Of a stretch of 64,000 nt of DNA, positions 1 to 8,715 are shown in pieces. Every line of letters begins with the position of its first letter. The stretch's first letter is position 1. The DNA comes from Lacrimispora sphenoides. Lineage in GTDB: Bacteria > Bacillota > Clostridia > Lachnospirales > Lachnospiraceae. The position numbers and the translations under genes were made by a program. The notes beneath the pieces were generated by a model. The model did no database searches. It had not been told where the DNA came from and worked only from the letters and a program-made list of their open reading frames with translations. Location of the stretch: NCBI RefSeq assembly GCF_900105215.1, contig NZ_FOIP01000001.1, positions 2,006,001-2,070,000 of the forward strand, read 5' to 3'.

Positions 1-1
1 G

Positions 2-1165
2 AACCGTTTCATACATCATGTGGGCGGTTTGCCTAACCTTTCAGCTTTGCAGTTCTCACGCCATGACCAGTATACTTCCTTCGTAATGCCTATGGTTAAA
101 TATTTGAAGGAAAATGGAGCAACATTCAGATATGGAGTTACCGTAAACAATGTAGAGTTTGCAATTTCTCAAGAAAAGAAGGTTGCTAAAAAGATTGTTG
201 CAGTAGATAAAGAAGGAACAGACATTTCTATGGACTTGTCGGAAAATGATTTAGTATTTATTACAAACGGTTCCATGACAGAAGGCTCCGGATACGGTGA
301 TGACAATACGCCTGCTCCTTTCAATAAAGAGCTTGGCGGATGCTGGACACTTTGGAAAAATATCGCTGATCAATGCGATGAATTCGGAAGACCAGATAAA
401 TTCTGCGGAGAGCCTGAAAAATCTAATTGGGAATCCTGTACTGTAACATGCCATGACGAAAGCGTGCCCAAATATATTGAAAAGATTACAAAACGCTCAC
501 CTTACACAGGCCGTACAGTAACAGGCGGTATAGTTACCGCATTGGATTCTTCATGGCTTATGAGCTGGACAATAAACCGTCAGGAACAGTACTACGGACA
601 GCCTGAAAAAGACGTTGTAGTTTGGGTATACGGTTTATTCTCCGATGTTCCGGGAGACTATATTAAAAAGCCCATGAGAGACTGTACCGGCAAGGAAATC
701 ACAAAAGAATGGTTGTATCATATAGGAGTGCCTGTTGATGAAATAGAGGAGTTAGCCAATACATGTACAGCTATCCCAGTAATGATGCCGTTCATAACTT
801 CTCAATTTATGCCACGTGAATCTGGTGACCGTCCTTATGTAGTGCCTAAGAATGCAGTAAACTTTGCTTTCCTTGGACAGTTCGCTGAAACATTGGATGA
901 TCCCGGCCGCGATACAGTATTTACCATTGAATATTCCGGACGTACAGCTATGGAAGCCGTATATGTTTTAACCGGAGTCGAAAAGGGTGTTCCCGAAGTA
1001 TTTGCTTCCCGTTACGATATTCGTTATCTTCTCAGCGCAGGCGTATGTCTTCTTGACGGAGAAAAACTGGAAATAGACTTGCCCCCTCTTAAAAAAAGCA
1101 AGATTATGAAGCAATTAGCAGGAACGGACATTGAGGTAATGCTGAAAGATTGTGGGGTTTTATAA
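2..1165 (+). CDS. ohyA: Oleate hydratase (MCRA family), 5' end outside window
   Basis: The reading frame is already open at base 2, so the gene starts to the left of the window; 387 residues are visible. Members of the family are usually about 560-650 residues long, so roughly the first third, with the FAD-binding GxGxxG region, is missing here. The visible part resembles the 67-kDa myosin-cross-reactive antigen family: a segment NRFIHHVGGLPNLS, the phrase YVVPKNAVNFAFLGQFAE, and TVFTIEYSGRTAMEAVY near the C-terminus. These enzymes use FAD and hydrate the cis-9 double bond of oleate or linoleate to 10-hydroxy fatty acids, usually as a defence against toxic unsaturated fatty acids. It is followed by a clear terminator and seems to be the last gene of its transcript. 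The family assignment is strong; the substrate is inferred from the family. Confidence 0.9.
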   Translation, partial: NRFIHHVGGLPNLSALQFSRHDQYTSFVMPMVKYLKENGATFRYGVTVNNVEFAISQEKKVAKKIVAVDKEGTDISMDLSENDLVFITNGSMTEGSGYGDDNTPAPFNKELGGCWTLWKNIADQCDEFGRPDKFCGEPEKSNWESCTVTCHDESVPKYIEKITKRSPYTGRTVTGGIVTALDSSWLMSWTINRQEQYYGQPEKDVVVWVYGLFSDVPGDYIKKPMRDCTGKEITKEWLYHIGVPVDEIEELANTCTAIPVMMPFITSQFMPRESGDRPYVVPKNAVNFAFLGQFAETLDDPGRDTVFTIEYSGRTAMEAVYVLTGVEKGVPEVFASRYDIRYLLSAGVCLLDGEKLEIDLPPLKKSKIMKQLAGTDIEVMLKDCGVL

Positions 1166-1199
1166 AATAACCAAAGTTGTGAAATTAGATAAAAAGGTT

Positions 1200-1232
1200 A
1201 AAATCCCGGTTTTTAAAAGCCGGGATTTTAAT
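1200..1232 (+). terminator. Rho-independent terminator after oleate hydratase
   Basis: Perfect 10-bp stem AAAATCCCGG (1200-1209) with CCGGGATTTT (1220-1229), a 10-nt loop, and a T-rich 3' flank. It lies 35 bases after the oleate hydratase stop. Confidence 0.85.
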
Positions 1233-1454
1233 TTATAGCCAGTCAAGTTAAAAAATGTACAGATTCCGTGTAAGAAAGGTTCTAAAAGTCCTATAACGGT
1301 TTTCAATTTCGTTTACTGTACAAATAAAAGTAACAGGAGCCTTTATCAAAACGGACCTTTCCCAAGGAACCGGGATGATGAACTGTGGAAAACAGGCTTT
1401 TGTTACTTATTTGAATTTATTTGACTATTAATATAGTGCAAAGGGGAATTTTCC

Positions 1455-3557
1455 ATGAAGGACAAACACGACATTGAACCGCGCTGTATTCCCTCAATTG
1501 AAGCCATCCAGGAGCAGTATGAAAACCATCTGAGAAAGGAAGCTTCACAGTTATTAGAGGATGAGCACAATAAAATTACAGACGGGCAAGAAAGCTTTTT
1601 CAAGGCCTTTAGAAGATTTGAACAAATAAGCGAAAGCTCTGTGGCAGATGAAATTACAGACATTGAATATTTTGAAAAATACAGGGCATATGTTGAAAAG
1701 GAAACAGCAAATCAGGGTCTGACAATAGAGGAAATTGAAACTCTTATTGAGTACGAGACTTTTTTTCTTAAATGGGAAAGGCGAGTTAGCTATGAGAGCA
1801 ATAATTATTCCCATCACAGAAGTAATTCCGCTACGAGATACAGGGTTGACCGTATAGAGCGTTTAAAAAAAGAGATAGAAAAGCTTTTGGACAGCTCTGC
1901 CGAAGCATGGGAATTTTATCATACCCGTCAATTGCTGAGTGATATAAAAACTCAGCATCAGCAGGGCTTAGTAACGGTTCCTTATGTAATGGAAGCAAAG
2001 GAAAAGGTAATAGATTCTTTAAACCTTGGAATGCCGGTTTATATTGTAGGGCATTTAGGAAGCGGAAAGACCCAGCTTGCCACGGAAGCCGCCATGGACT
2101 TTTCAATACAGAATAAAATTCAGGCAGAACTTGAAGATCAATTGGAGAAATGGTATTGTGCCAATCCAAAGGCCGGGGAAAAAGAGGCTATTGAAAAATT
2201 CAAGGAGATATATAAACAGCGAAAGCAGTATTATAAGGAAATATTGACAAATGGAACGCAAGAAGAAATAGAATCTTTGCAGCCGCTCTTTATATCCGGT
2301 TCTCACAATCTGACCTATGAAGATATGTTTGTGGAGAAGACACTGACGCTCAAACATAGCTTTTCTCAAAAATCCTATAATGATTATCTGGATATGATCA
2401 TCGGAGACTTTTATCAGTGGCTGCATGAAAACGAAGATAAGCTTCAGCAGATGACGGAAGAAGAAAAGCTTCAGCTTAAAATACAGATATGGAACAGCTT
2501 CTCCGATTTATTGGTTGCAAGCAACAGTGCCTTCGGTACGGAAATCAAGAAAATTGAGAAGGAAATATTAATCGCGGTAAAAGAAGGCCGGCCTGTAATT
2601 ATTGACGAGATTAACACCATCGCAATGCAGAATCTCATTGGATTAAACGATATACTGCAGCACCATGCAGGGCAGACGGCTTATATTACAGGGGTAGGCC
2701 CTGTATTGATTAAGCCTGGGTTTGCATTTATAGGAACAGGAAATCTGTCTACCCAGATGGTTAATTACGAAGGCACAAACGAGCTTAACCCTGCGTTTAA
2801 ATCCCGGTTTGTAACTATAGAATATAATTACGTTTCCCAGAATACCAAAGGCTCTATGGAAGAACAGGCAGACCCGGAAAAAAATGAACTTTTCAGAGTT
2901 ATTATTGCAAGGCTTTCGAATGCCAACGGAACAATTCAAATTCCTAATTCCAAACGAACTCTTGAAGAGCTGTTTCGTTTTTCTCAGCTTTGCCGTGTTA
3001 CCCAAAATGTATTTATGGGCAAATGGAAGGATGAAGAGCAGAAGGATTTTTCCGGCGGGGAGCTGGAGCTTAGAGAATCCGTATTGTCCATAAGAAATAT
3101 TCTGCACGTTTTGGACAATTGGAATCAAGGAGAAGAAAAGGATTTAAGCAAGGCCCTGTGGGACGGATTTATAAGCTCTATCACTTATTCCGACGATCAG
3201 AATTATATTCTTTCTCAGGCGGTGCGCTTTGGCTTTTTTCCAGCCGAGGAAGGTTGGAAGATTGAAACCAAAGGCATAGGAGAATCAACCACCACTTACG
3301 ACGAAATCAGAACCCGCCCTTATCGCTATGTTCGCCCCAAAACCCAGACCTTGAGCCATTTGGATGTAGTTCATATGCTTTTTGGAAAGGGGACCCAAAG
3401 AAAAAATATACCGGAAGAATTAAAGAATATTTTTCAATCGGACCTGGAAGAAACGCTGAGGATTGATGCAAAAAAATATCAGCTGCTGGATCAGAAATTA
3501 TCCCATTTAGAACATTCAAAAGCTCTCATTGAGCATTTGGAGAACAAGGGAGGCTAA
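1455..3557 (+). CDS. AAA+ ATPase of MoxR/dynein-like type (first gene of AAA+/propeller/VWA cassette)
   Basis: A 700-residue AAA+ ATPase. Residues 1-175 form a charged, probably helical N-terminal region. The P-loop GHLGSGKT is at 199-206, Walker B VIIDEIN at 381-387, sensor-1 FIGTGN at 425-430, and NPAFKSRF with the likely arginine finger at 445-452. The Walker A to Walker B distance (about 175 residues) is much larger than in ordinary MoxR proteins and is filled with charged, helical-looking sequence. The layout is MoxR or AAA_5-like. Known partners of MoxR ATPases are VWA proteins (RavA-ViaA, NorQ-NorD, CobS-CobT), and a VWA protein is the third gene here. The next gene starts 1 base after this stop, so the genes are almost certainly co-transcribed. 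Such pairs remodel or load cofactors into partner proteins; the target here is unknown. Confidence 0.8.
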   Translation: MKDKHDIEPRCIPSIEAIQEQYENHLRKEASQLLEDEHNKITDGQESFFKAFRRFEQISESSVADEITDIEYFEKYRAYVEKETANQGLTIEEIETLIEYETFFLKWERRVSYESNNYSHHRSNSATRYRVDRIERLKKEIEKLLDSSAEAWEFYHTRQLLSDIKTQHQQGLVTVPYVMEAKEKVIDSLNLGMPVYIVGHLGSGKTQLATEAAMDFSIQNKIQAELEDQLEKWYCANPKAGEKEAIEKFKEIYKQRKQYYKEILTNGTQEEIESLQPLFISGSHNLTYEDMFVEKTLTLKHSFSQKSYNDYLDMIIGDFYQWLHENEDKLQQMTEEEKLQLKIQIWNSFSDLLVASNSAFGTEIKKIEKEILIAVKEGRPVIIDEINTIAMQNLIGLNDILQHHAGQTAYITGVGPVLIKPGFAFIGTGNLSTQMVNYEGTNELNPAFKSRFVTIEYNYVSQNTKGSMEEQADPEKNELFRVIIARLSNANGTIQIPNSKRTLEELFRFSQLCRVTQNVFMGKWKDEEQKDFSGGELELRESVLSIRNILHVLDNWNQGEEKDLSKALWDGFISSITYSDDQNYILSQAVRFGFFPAEEGWKIETKGIGESTTTYDEIRTRPYRYVRPKTQTLSHLDVVHMLFGKGTQRKNIPEELKNIFQSDLEETLRIDAKKYQLLDQKLSHLEHSKALIEHLENKGG

Positions 3558-3558
3558 A

Positions 3559-4794
3559 ATGAAGCTGAATTTATCGGTTGATGAGGAAGAATTTAAAAAG
3601 CAGGTAAAAGACCTAAGGCAAAAACTAAATAAAACTCGGGAAACAGGCATTTTAGAAGATGATTTTGAAAAATGTCTTGAAGTGCTTTCAGTTAAGGAGG
3701 AAAAGCTTCTTACGGAGATGATTCCCCATTACAGAGCATATGTAGGAAATTCAAAAGACGCCATAAAAACAGAATTTATAACAAGGCTGGGAGCCTGTGG
3801 CTTTGAAGGATTTTTACAAAGTGTTTTTAGGTTTTCCGAGGAAATGTTTATTACTGGAAGCACAGATTGTGCATTGCGGTTTTTTCAGATAAGCAAAAGA
3901 ACGGAACCTTCCGGCAAGGAAAGGATTCAGGTGGAATGGAGTCCGCCTTTTAAAGATATTAAAGAAAAAATCTCGGCCTTTCACAGGCTTAATAAGAATG
4001 AAATTCTGCTTTTGGGAAGCAAAGGCGGCGGCTATTTATTATCATGCAGCAATTTTAAACAAATCCCCAATGGAAGCGGGGAAATTCATATAAAAAAGTT
4101 AGAGACAGAAACAGGAATGAGCTGGTTTGGCCAATGCCTGTCCGTAAGCAATAATTTGATAGCCGCGGAAAGAGAGCAGGAAGAGCTGGTTTTGCTGGAA
4201 GTAGTTAAAGAAAAAGAAGAATACCGCCTGATACTCCATAAAGACGCTTCTCTTCCTATTTCGAACATAATCGGAATGGAGAAAACAGGAGCTGATGATT
4301 TTGCCGTCGGCACCAAATCAGGAGAAATATATTTTATAAAACGGAACTATAATAATCTTTCTATAGTAAATAAAATTAAAATTCCAGATTGCGAAATACG
4401 CAAAATCCATAGTCTTGAAAATGAAAAGGGGCAGAAGGATACTCTTTTGTCCATAGGGAATAATGGTAAGCTTTATATCATTTCTCTTGACGGGACGGAT
4501 ATAAATATTCTTGATGAAGGAGATTTTCTTAAAGGGAATCTTTTTGATGCAGAGTCTTCAAAAGGAGCAGCCGTAATATTAAGCGAAGACGGAATTATAT
4601 ATTTGCTGGAAGAAAATTTCGGAAAATGGCATATCAATAAGGAGTCAATTATGGAAGGGGCCTTTTTTACCGATGTGCTGAAGCTTTATCCATCAAAGTA
4701 TTTGCTGATGGGGGTAGAAGGCGAATTATGCACACTAAATATTAACAGAATCGATACCCCAGAAGCTTTGTGGGATTTGCCGTTATATCTGTAG
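3559..4794 (+). CDS. Beta-propeller-like protein of unknown function (second gene of cassette)
   Basis: 411 residues from the ATG at 3559, which has AGGGAGG about 7 bases upstream; an upstream in-frame start at 3529 would overlap the ATPase gene and has no comparable site. The first 80 residues look helical and charged. The rest shows at least six recurring short strands of the type hydrophobic-x-x-G-x-x-x-G-x-hydrophobic: FITGSTDCALRFF, ILLLGSKGGGYLL, FAVGTKSGEIYFI, LLSIGNNGKLYII, VILSEDGIIYLL and YLLMGVEGELCTL. This is what a WD40- or PQQ-like propeller gives. There is no signal peptide or membrane segment, so it is probably a cytoplasmic scaffold or target-recognition subunit for the flanking ATPase and VWA protein. 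I do not recognise it as a named family. The propeller assignment is inference from repeat rhythm. Confidence 0.65.
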   Translation: MKLNLSVDEEEFKKQVKDLRQKLNKTRETGILEDDFEKCLEVLSVKEEKLLTEMIPHYRAYVGNSKDAIKTEFITRLGACGFEGFLQSVFRFSEEMFITGSTDCALRFFQISKRTEPSGKERIQVEWSPPFKDIKEKISAFHRLNKNEILLLGSKGGGYLLSCSNFKQIPNGSGEIHIKKLETETGMSWFGQCLSVSNNLIAAEREQEELVLLEVVKEKEEYRLILHKDASLPISNIIGMEKTGADDFAVGTKSGEIYFIKRNYNNLSIVNKIKIPDCEIRKIHSLENEKGQKDTLLSIGNNGKLYIISLDGTDINILDEGDFLKGNLFDAESSKGAAVILSEDGIIYLLEENFGKWHINKESIMEGAFFTDVLKLYPSKYLLMGVEGELCTLNINRIDTPEALWDLPLYL

Positions 4795-4807
4795 GAGGGG
4801 AAGGGGC

Positions 4808-6754
4808 TTGCCTAATTATGATGAACAGAAGCTGATAGAAGAGTCAACAAAACATGTGGAATCCTTTTTGCAGAGAGAGCAGCGTACGTTAGCTACATTT
4901 ACAGGGGATTCCAGCCTGATGTATATACCTGATCCAAAGCTTGAAAGATTTTTGTTAAATCCGTCCAAGGGCATATTATATCTTCCACTGGCTGCTTTTT
5001 TGGATAGGGGCTTAGATGAAAATAAGATTCTATGGCATATTTATTATGAGCTTGCCATGTACCCCGATTGGAAAAAACAAACGAAAGCCTATCTGTACAG
5101 AGGTAAAGCGTGGAAAAAAGAAAGAGATAGAATGACCGGATATATCCTTCATCGCATTGAGAAAGAAGGCCTTGGAGAAGATCGCGCATATCAGCCGGAT
5201 ATTATAACCGGATATGTTAAAAAGGAAATACTTGATGCTCTGCACAGGCTGGATAAGCTGACTTCCTTTTTAAGGGTACTGCAAATGTGCCCAGTTTACA
5301 GAGATGAAGCTAATTTTAAAAAGATAGCTGCATATATGGAGCAGACAGGCAATAAAAGGAAGGCTATTGATGAAATGCCGAAACACAGGGCATTTATCAA
5401 TAGTTTTATCCTTAAGGAAATTTATAAAACAACGCCTGAGATGAAAGGATGTGGTGAGAATCCATTCAGCAAAAGGATATTGAATCAGCCTTTTTTGGAT
5501 TTCATTCATTCTCAATTAGTAAGGCAGATAAACAGCGAAGAAGGTGTTTTAGAAAGAGATTCCCTGATTCGTTCTTTTATTTATCCTGTATTTGAGCAAT
5601 TATGGAAAGAAGAAATAGATGCAATGGACTTTATTAAATCCCAAGGCGCATCTCAGGAACAGGTAAGTGAAAGAAAAAGCCCCTTTGAACAATCAAAAGA
5701 AGAAAAAAGGGATACATTGGAATCCACTGAGGAAGAAGTAAAAAAAATCCTTGAAGAGATGCTGGACCAGCAGGAGAAAAACAATGAAATAGTTCAAAAT
5801 ATAATGACTGGTAAGGTCGACTTAACATCTTACGGCATCAACCAGAATGATCAGCAGCTTTTTCAGTATTATTCAAATAAAATGAAGTCAGAAAGAGAGC
5901 AGATGCGTCAATTCTGGAGTAAACTTATTGGAGATGCCAAAAAAGAAATCAGCGTAAAAAAAGACGGGCAAATAAAAGGCAAGCTGGACGTTAACAGCTT
6001 TATTGCCGCCTATCCGGATTTTGTAGAAGCGGAGAGAAAAGGAAACTATAAAAATCTTCCCGTATTCAGCAGATACTTGCTGGAAACCCAAGCAGATAAA
6101 TTGCCGGAGCGAATCGAAATTTCTTTTGTTATAGATAATTCAGGCTCCATGAATGCTGCAAAGATTGAATCTGCAAGAGAAGCGCTGGCCGTAACATTGC
6201 TGTCAATTGATGATCTGAACAGATATATTAAGCGAAATGCTGAACAATTAAACCAGAAAATAGAAGTCTTAAGTGAAACATGGTTTTTCGGAAGTCAATA
6301 TTATCATATGAAAGAATTTAACGACACGACCTCCGAAGAGAAAGAATCGGCGGATATTATCCGTTCCATCGTAAGGCTTAATTCCACCGATGGCGCTACA
6401 GACGATGCAAGCTGCTTGAAAGAAATATCCGGAAGCATAACTCCTGAAGAAGAAAGGCAGCTTAAAATGGGAAAGCATATAAAGATAGTTTTTGAAATTA
6501 CTGACGGAGCCTCTAGTTTTCCCGGCCTGACTAAGGATGCTGTCCAAGAGCTTTTATCGAAAGATGTTGCCCTTTACGCTTTTCAAATCGGAAAGAACAG
6601 TACAGCAAGCGAAAGAACATTTAATTTTGTATGGAATGACGGCTACAAGGAGCCTCACGGCATAATTTTAGGAGAACAAGTGGAGAAGCTTCCTAAAGAA
6701 CTGCTAAAAGTCGTAAAAAAGAATATGCAGACTATTTTCAAGGGCATTGGATAA
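4808..6754 (+). CDS. VWA-domain protein with MIDAS motif (third gene of cassette)
   Basis: 648 residues starting at TTG 4808, preceded by the G-rich Shine-Dalgarno AGGAGGGG at 4793-4800. The C-terminal third is a von Willebrand factor A domain: MIDAS DNSGS at residues 443-447, a later STDGATDD segment with the MIDAS Thr, and ITDGASS supplying the third metal-binding loop. The N-terminal region has ILWHIYYELAMYPDW around residues 74-88, where zincin-like VWA partners often have HELxH; here the helix reads YELAM, so any metallopeptidase activity is probably lost. The middle (about 270-370) is very acidic and charged. No secretion signal is seen. With the AAA+ gene it forms the classic MoxR-VWA pairing, in which the ATPase acts on substrates recruited through the VWA protein. 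Function beyond that is unknown. Confidence 0.8.
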   Translation: MPNYDEQKLIEESTKHVESFLQREQRTLATFTGDSSLMYIPDPKLERFLLNPSKGILYLPLAAFLDRGLDENKILWHIYYELAMYPDWKKQTKAYLYRGKAWKKERDRMTGYILHRIEKEGLGEDRAYQPDIITGYVKKEILDALHRLDKLTSFLRVLQMCPVYRDEANFKKIAAYMEQTGNKRKAIDEMPKHRAFINSFILKEIYKTTPEMKGCGENPFSKRILNQPFLDFIHSQLVRQINSEEGVLERDSLIRSFIYPVFEQLWKEEIDAMDFIKSQGASQEQVSERKSPFEQSKEEKRDTLESTEEEVKKILEEMLDQQEKNNEIVQNIMTGKVDLTSYGINQNDQQLFQYYSNKMKSEREQMRQFWSKLIGDAKKEISVKKDGQIKGKLDVNSFIAAYPDFVEAERKGNYKNLPVFSRYLLETQADKLPERIEISFVIDNSGSMNAAKIESAREALAVTLLSIDDLNRYIKRNAEQLNQKIEVLSETWFFGSQYYHMKEFNDTTSEEKESADIIRSIVRLNSTDGATDDASCLKEISGSITPEEERQLKMGKHIKIVFEITDGASSFPGLTKDAVQELLSKDVALYAFQIGKNSTASERTFNFVWNDGYKEPHGIILGEQVEKLPKELLKVVKKNMQTIFKGIG

Positions 6755-6767
6755 GTGAATATGAAGA

Positions 6768-6816
6768 ATACGAAGAAAGTGCGTTTCCAGGACATGGGAC
6801 CGCGCTTTCTTCGTAT
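6768..6816 (+). other. Long hairpin after VWA gene
   Basis: A 16-bp stem with one G-U pair: ATACGAAGAAAGTGCG (6768-6783) with CGCGCTTTCTTCGTAT (6801-6816), 17-nt loop. It lies 14 bases after the VWA stop. No T-run follows, so it may be an mRNA-stabilising or Rho-type end rather than a canonical terminator. Confidence 0.5.
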
Positions 6817-6966
6817 CAGTATGAAATCAAAAATAAAGCCGCATTGTAGGTTTTTTAAATAAAATTGCAGAAATGCTGAGATACGGCTTGTCCTGGCAGA
6901 TTAAATATCAATACAAATCATATATTTAAACAAAATATAGTGTCTAAAGGTGTGAAAGTGTATTCT

Positions 6967-7143
6967 ATGAGAGTAGTAAATGTGTATCCAGACTATAAAG
7001 ATGCCCTTGAAAGAGAGAAAAGCATACAAGATACATATACAGAGCTTCAATTAATTTTCTATTATAAAGAGAGGGAGGGTAAAAAAGACAGCCCTATTTC
7101 TGACAATGGGCAGGTCATTAATTCTAAGAAGGAAGGGAATTAA
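6967..7143 (+). CDS. Small hypothetical protein upstream of recombinase
   Basis: A short frame ends 10 bases before the recombinase start. The ATG at 6967 gives 58 residues beginning MRVVNVYPDYKDALERE; a GTG at 6940 would extend it by nine residues. The first half looks like a compact alpha/beta segment and the last 20 residues are polar. The stretch before the stop, AAGGAAGGGAAT, may act as the translation signal of the recombinase, which would couple the two genes. I do not recognise the family. Possible roles include an accessory factor for the recombinase, but nothing in the sequence shows this. It could also be a chance ORF. Confidence 0.4.
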   Translation: MRVVNVYPDYKDALEREKSIQDTYTELQLIFYYKEREGKKDSPISDNGQVINSKKEGN

Positions 7144-7153
7144 TTGAAAAGAT

Positions 7154-8632
7154 ATGGATGCTATTTATGCCAGACAGTCAATTGACAAGAAAGATAGTTT
7201 ATCCATCGAAACGCAATTGAATTTTGCCAGGAGCATTGCAGTGGGTGAACCGGGAATATATATTGATAGAGGAATATCAGGAAAGGATGTCATTCACAGA
7301 CCTGAATTTAAGAGACTTTTAAGTGACATAAAAAAGGGACTTATAAGCAGAGTATTGGTATATAAGCTGGATCGATTTACCAGGTCACTTCTGGATTTTG
7401 CAAATATCTGGGACTATATGTGCAAGTATGGAGTAGAATTCGTTTCTGTCACGGAGAATTTCGACACTTCAACCCCTATTGGAAAAGCAATGATTTTTAT
7501 TATGGCAATCTTTGCACAGTTGGAGAGAGAACAGATATCAAAAAGAGTGTGCGATAATTACTATGATAGAATTGAATTAGGCCGTTGGCCTGGCGGTCCG
7601 GCCCCATATGGGTATAGTAACGCCATAATTGTGCAGGAAAATAAAAATGTATCCTCTTTGAAGCTGGACGATACTATAAATATACTGGAAGAAATCATGA
7701 AAATGCATACCTATCCTACAACAAGCCTTGGTGATATACGACGTAAGCTAACCAAGAAGAATTGCCCTGGACCAAACAGTAAAAACTGGTCCTCCACCGC
7801 CATTGCGCGTATACTACGGAATCCGGTTAGTGTAAAATGTGACCATGCCGTTTATACCTACTTTAAAAAGCTGGGTGTAAGCATTTTGAATCCATTAGAA
7901 GAATTTGACGGTAAACAAGGTGGCATGTTGGTTGGTAAACAGGGAGCTGCCAATAGGGATACTTTAAAGCCACAGGAGACTACATTCGCTATTGGTAACT
8001 GGCCTGGTTTTATAGATTCAGAATTATGGTTAAAATGCCAGCAGAAGCTTGATACTAACCAGCAAGTGGTCCCTAATGATGGACCACGTACCAGCTGGTT
8101 GACTGGATTATTAAGATGCGGAGATTGCGGGCGTGCGATTATGGTTAGAAGATATAACCGAAAGTCAGATGGTGAGACAGTCCGCCACTTACGATGTAGG
8201 GGAAAGGATTATTTGGATTGCAATATAGCTCTTGAAATGAGGATTGAAGATATTGAACAATCTGTACAAAAAGAGCTGGAGGCTCTTTTTCATAGGTGTA
8301 AGCCGACACCAATCGAAGCAGTTCATGGTACAAATGAAATCGAACTTGAACTCATCAGGATTGATGAAGCCATATCCAATCTTCTGCAAGTGCTTAAAAC
8401 AAAAACGGTCAGTGCATTGACGATGGAATACGTCAATAAAGAACTGGAAGAGCTTACTGAAAAAAAGAATAAGCTAATGGATCAAAAGGCTAAGGTGATC
8501 CAGGAGTTAGTAACGCCGCAAAAAATCATATTTTCGGAACTAAACAAAGATGATAAGAGAGCAGTAGCATTCTCCTACATTGAGACAGTTGTTACATATA
8601 ATGACTATATTAAGCTGGTATGGAAGAAGTAG
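7154..8632 (+). CDS. Large serine recombinase
   Basis: 492 residues. The N-terminal resolvase domain begins MDAIYARQSIDKKDSLS, with the catalytic Ser at residue 9, then RVLVYKLDRFTRS, and FAQLEREQISKRV leading into the E-helix. A recombinase (PF07508-like) domain follows at about 160-280, then a zinc beta-ribbon with CGDCG and a paired CRGKDYLDC around 318-356, then a coiled coil at about 385-445. This is the large serine recombinase architecture of phage integrases, TnpX-type transposases and sporulation excisionases. It catalyses site-specific exchange through a 5'-phosphoserine link. No other phage or conjugation genes are in the window; the gene lies between the AAA+/VWA cassette and a transporter gene missing its 5' part, so it marks an integration or deletion boundary. 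Confidence 0.92.
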   Translation: MDAIYARQSIDKKDSLSIETQLNFARSIAVGEPGIYIDRGISGKDVIHRPEFKRLLSDIKKGLISRVLVYKLDRFTRSLLDFANIWDYMCKYGVEFVSVTENFDTSTPIGKAMIFIMAIFAQLEREQISKRVCDNYYDRIELGRWPGGPAPYGYSNAIIVQENKNVSSLKLDDTINILEEIMKMHTYPTTSLGDIRRKLTKKNCPGPNSKNWSSTAIARILRNPVSVKCDHAVYTYFKKLGVSILNPLEEFDGKQGGMLVGKQGAANRDTLKPQETTFAIGNWPGFIDSELWLKCQQKLDTNQQVVPNDGPRTSWLTGLLRCGDCGRAIMVRRYNRKSDGETVRHLRCRGKDYLDCNIALEMRIEDIEQSVQKELEALFHRCKPTPIEAVHGTNEIELELIRIDEAISNLLQVLKTKTVSALTMEYVNKELEELTEKKNKLMDQKAKVIQELVTPQKIIFSELNKDDKRAVAFSYIETVVTYNDYIKLVWKK

Positions 8633-8682
8633 GTGAAGATGTAACTATGGCGCACCAAGGAAAAGTTAGAAGGATCAGTAAA

Positions 8683-8715
8683 CACCTATCCATTACCTAG
8701 ATAACTGGATAGGTG
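8683..8715. repeat. Inverted repeat at recombinase/transporter junction (possible att remnant)
   Basis: CACCTATCC (8683-8691) and GGATAGGTG (8707-8715) form a perfect 9-bp inverted repeat around a 15-base centre. No T-run follows. It sits 50 bases after the recombinase stop, exactly where the readable part of the truncated transporter begins. That is the position expected for an attachment-site product of a serine recombinase; alternatively it is a simple mRNA hairpin. Confidence 0.4.

Noticed and set aside
6784..6939. Left attachment site for the serine recombinase
   Set aside because: No copy of the 8683-8715 inverted repeat was found upstream of the recombinase in the window.
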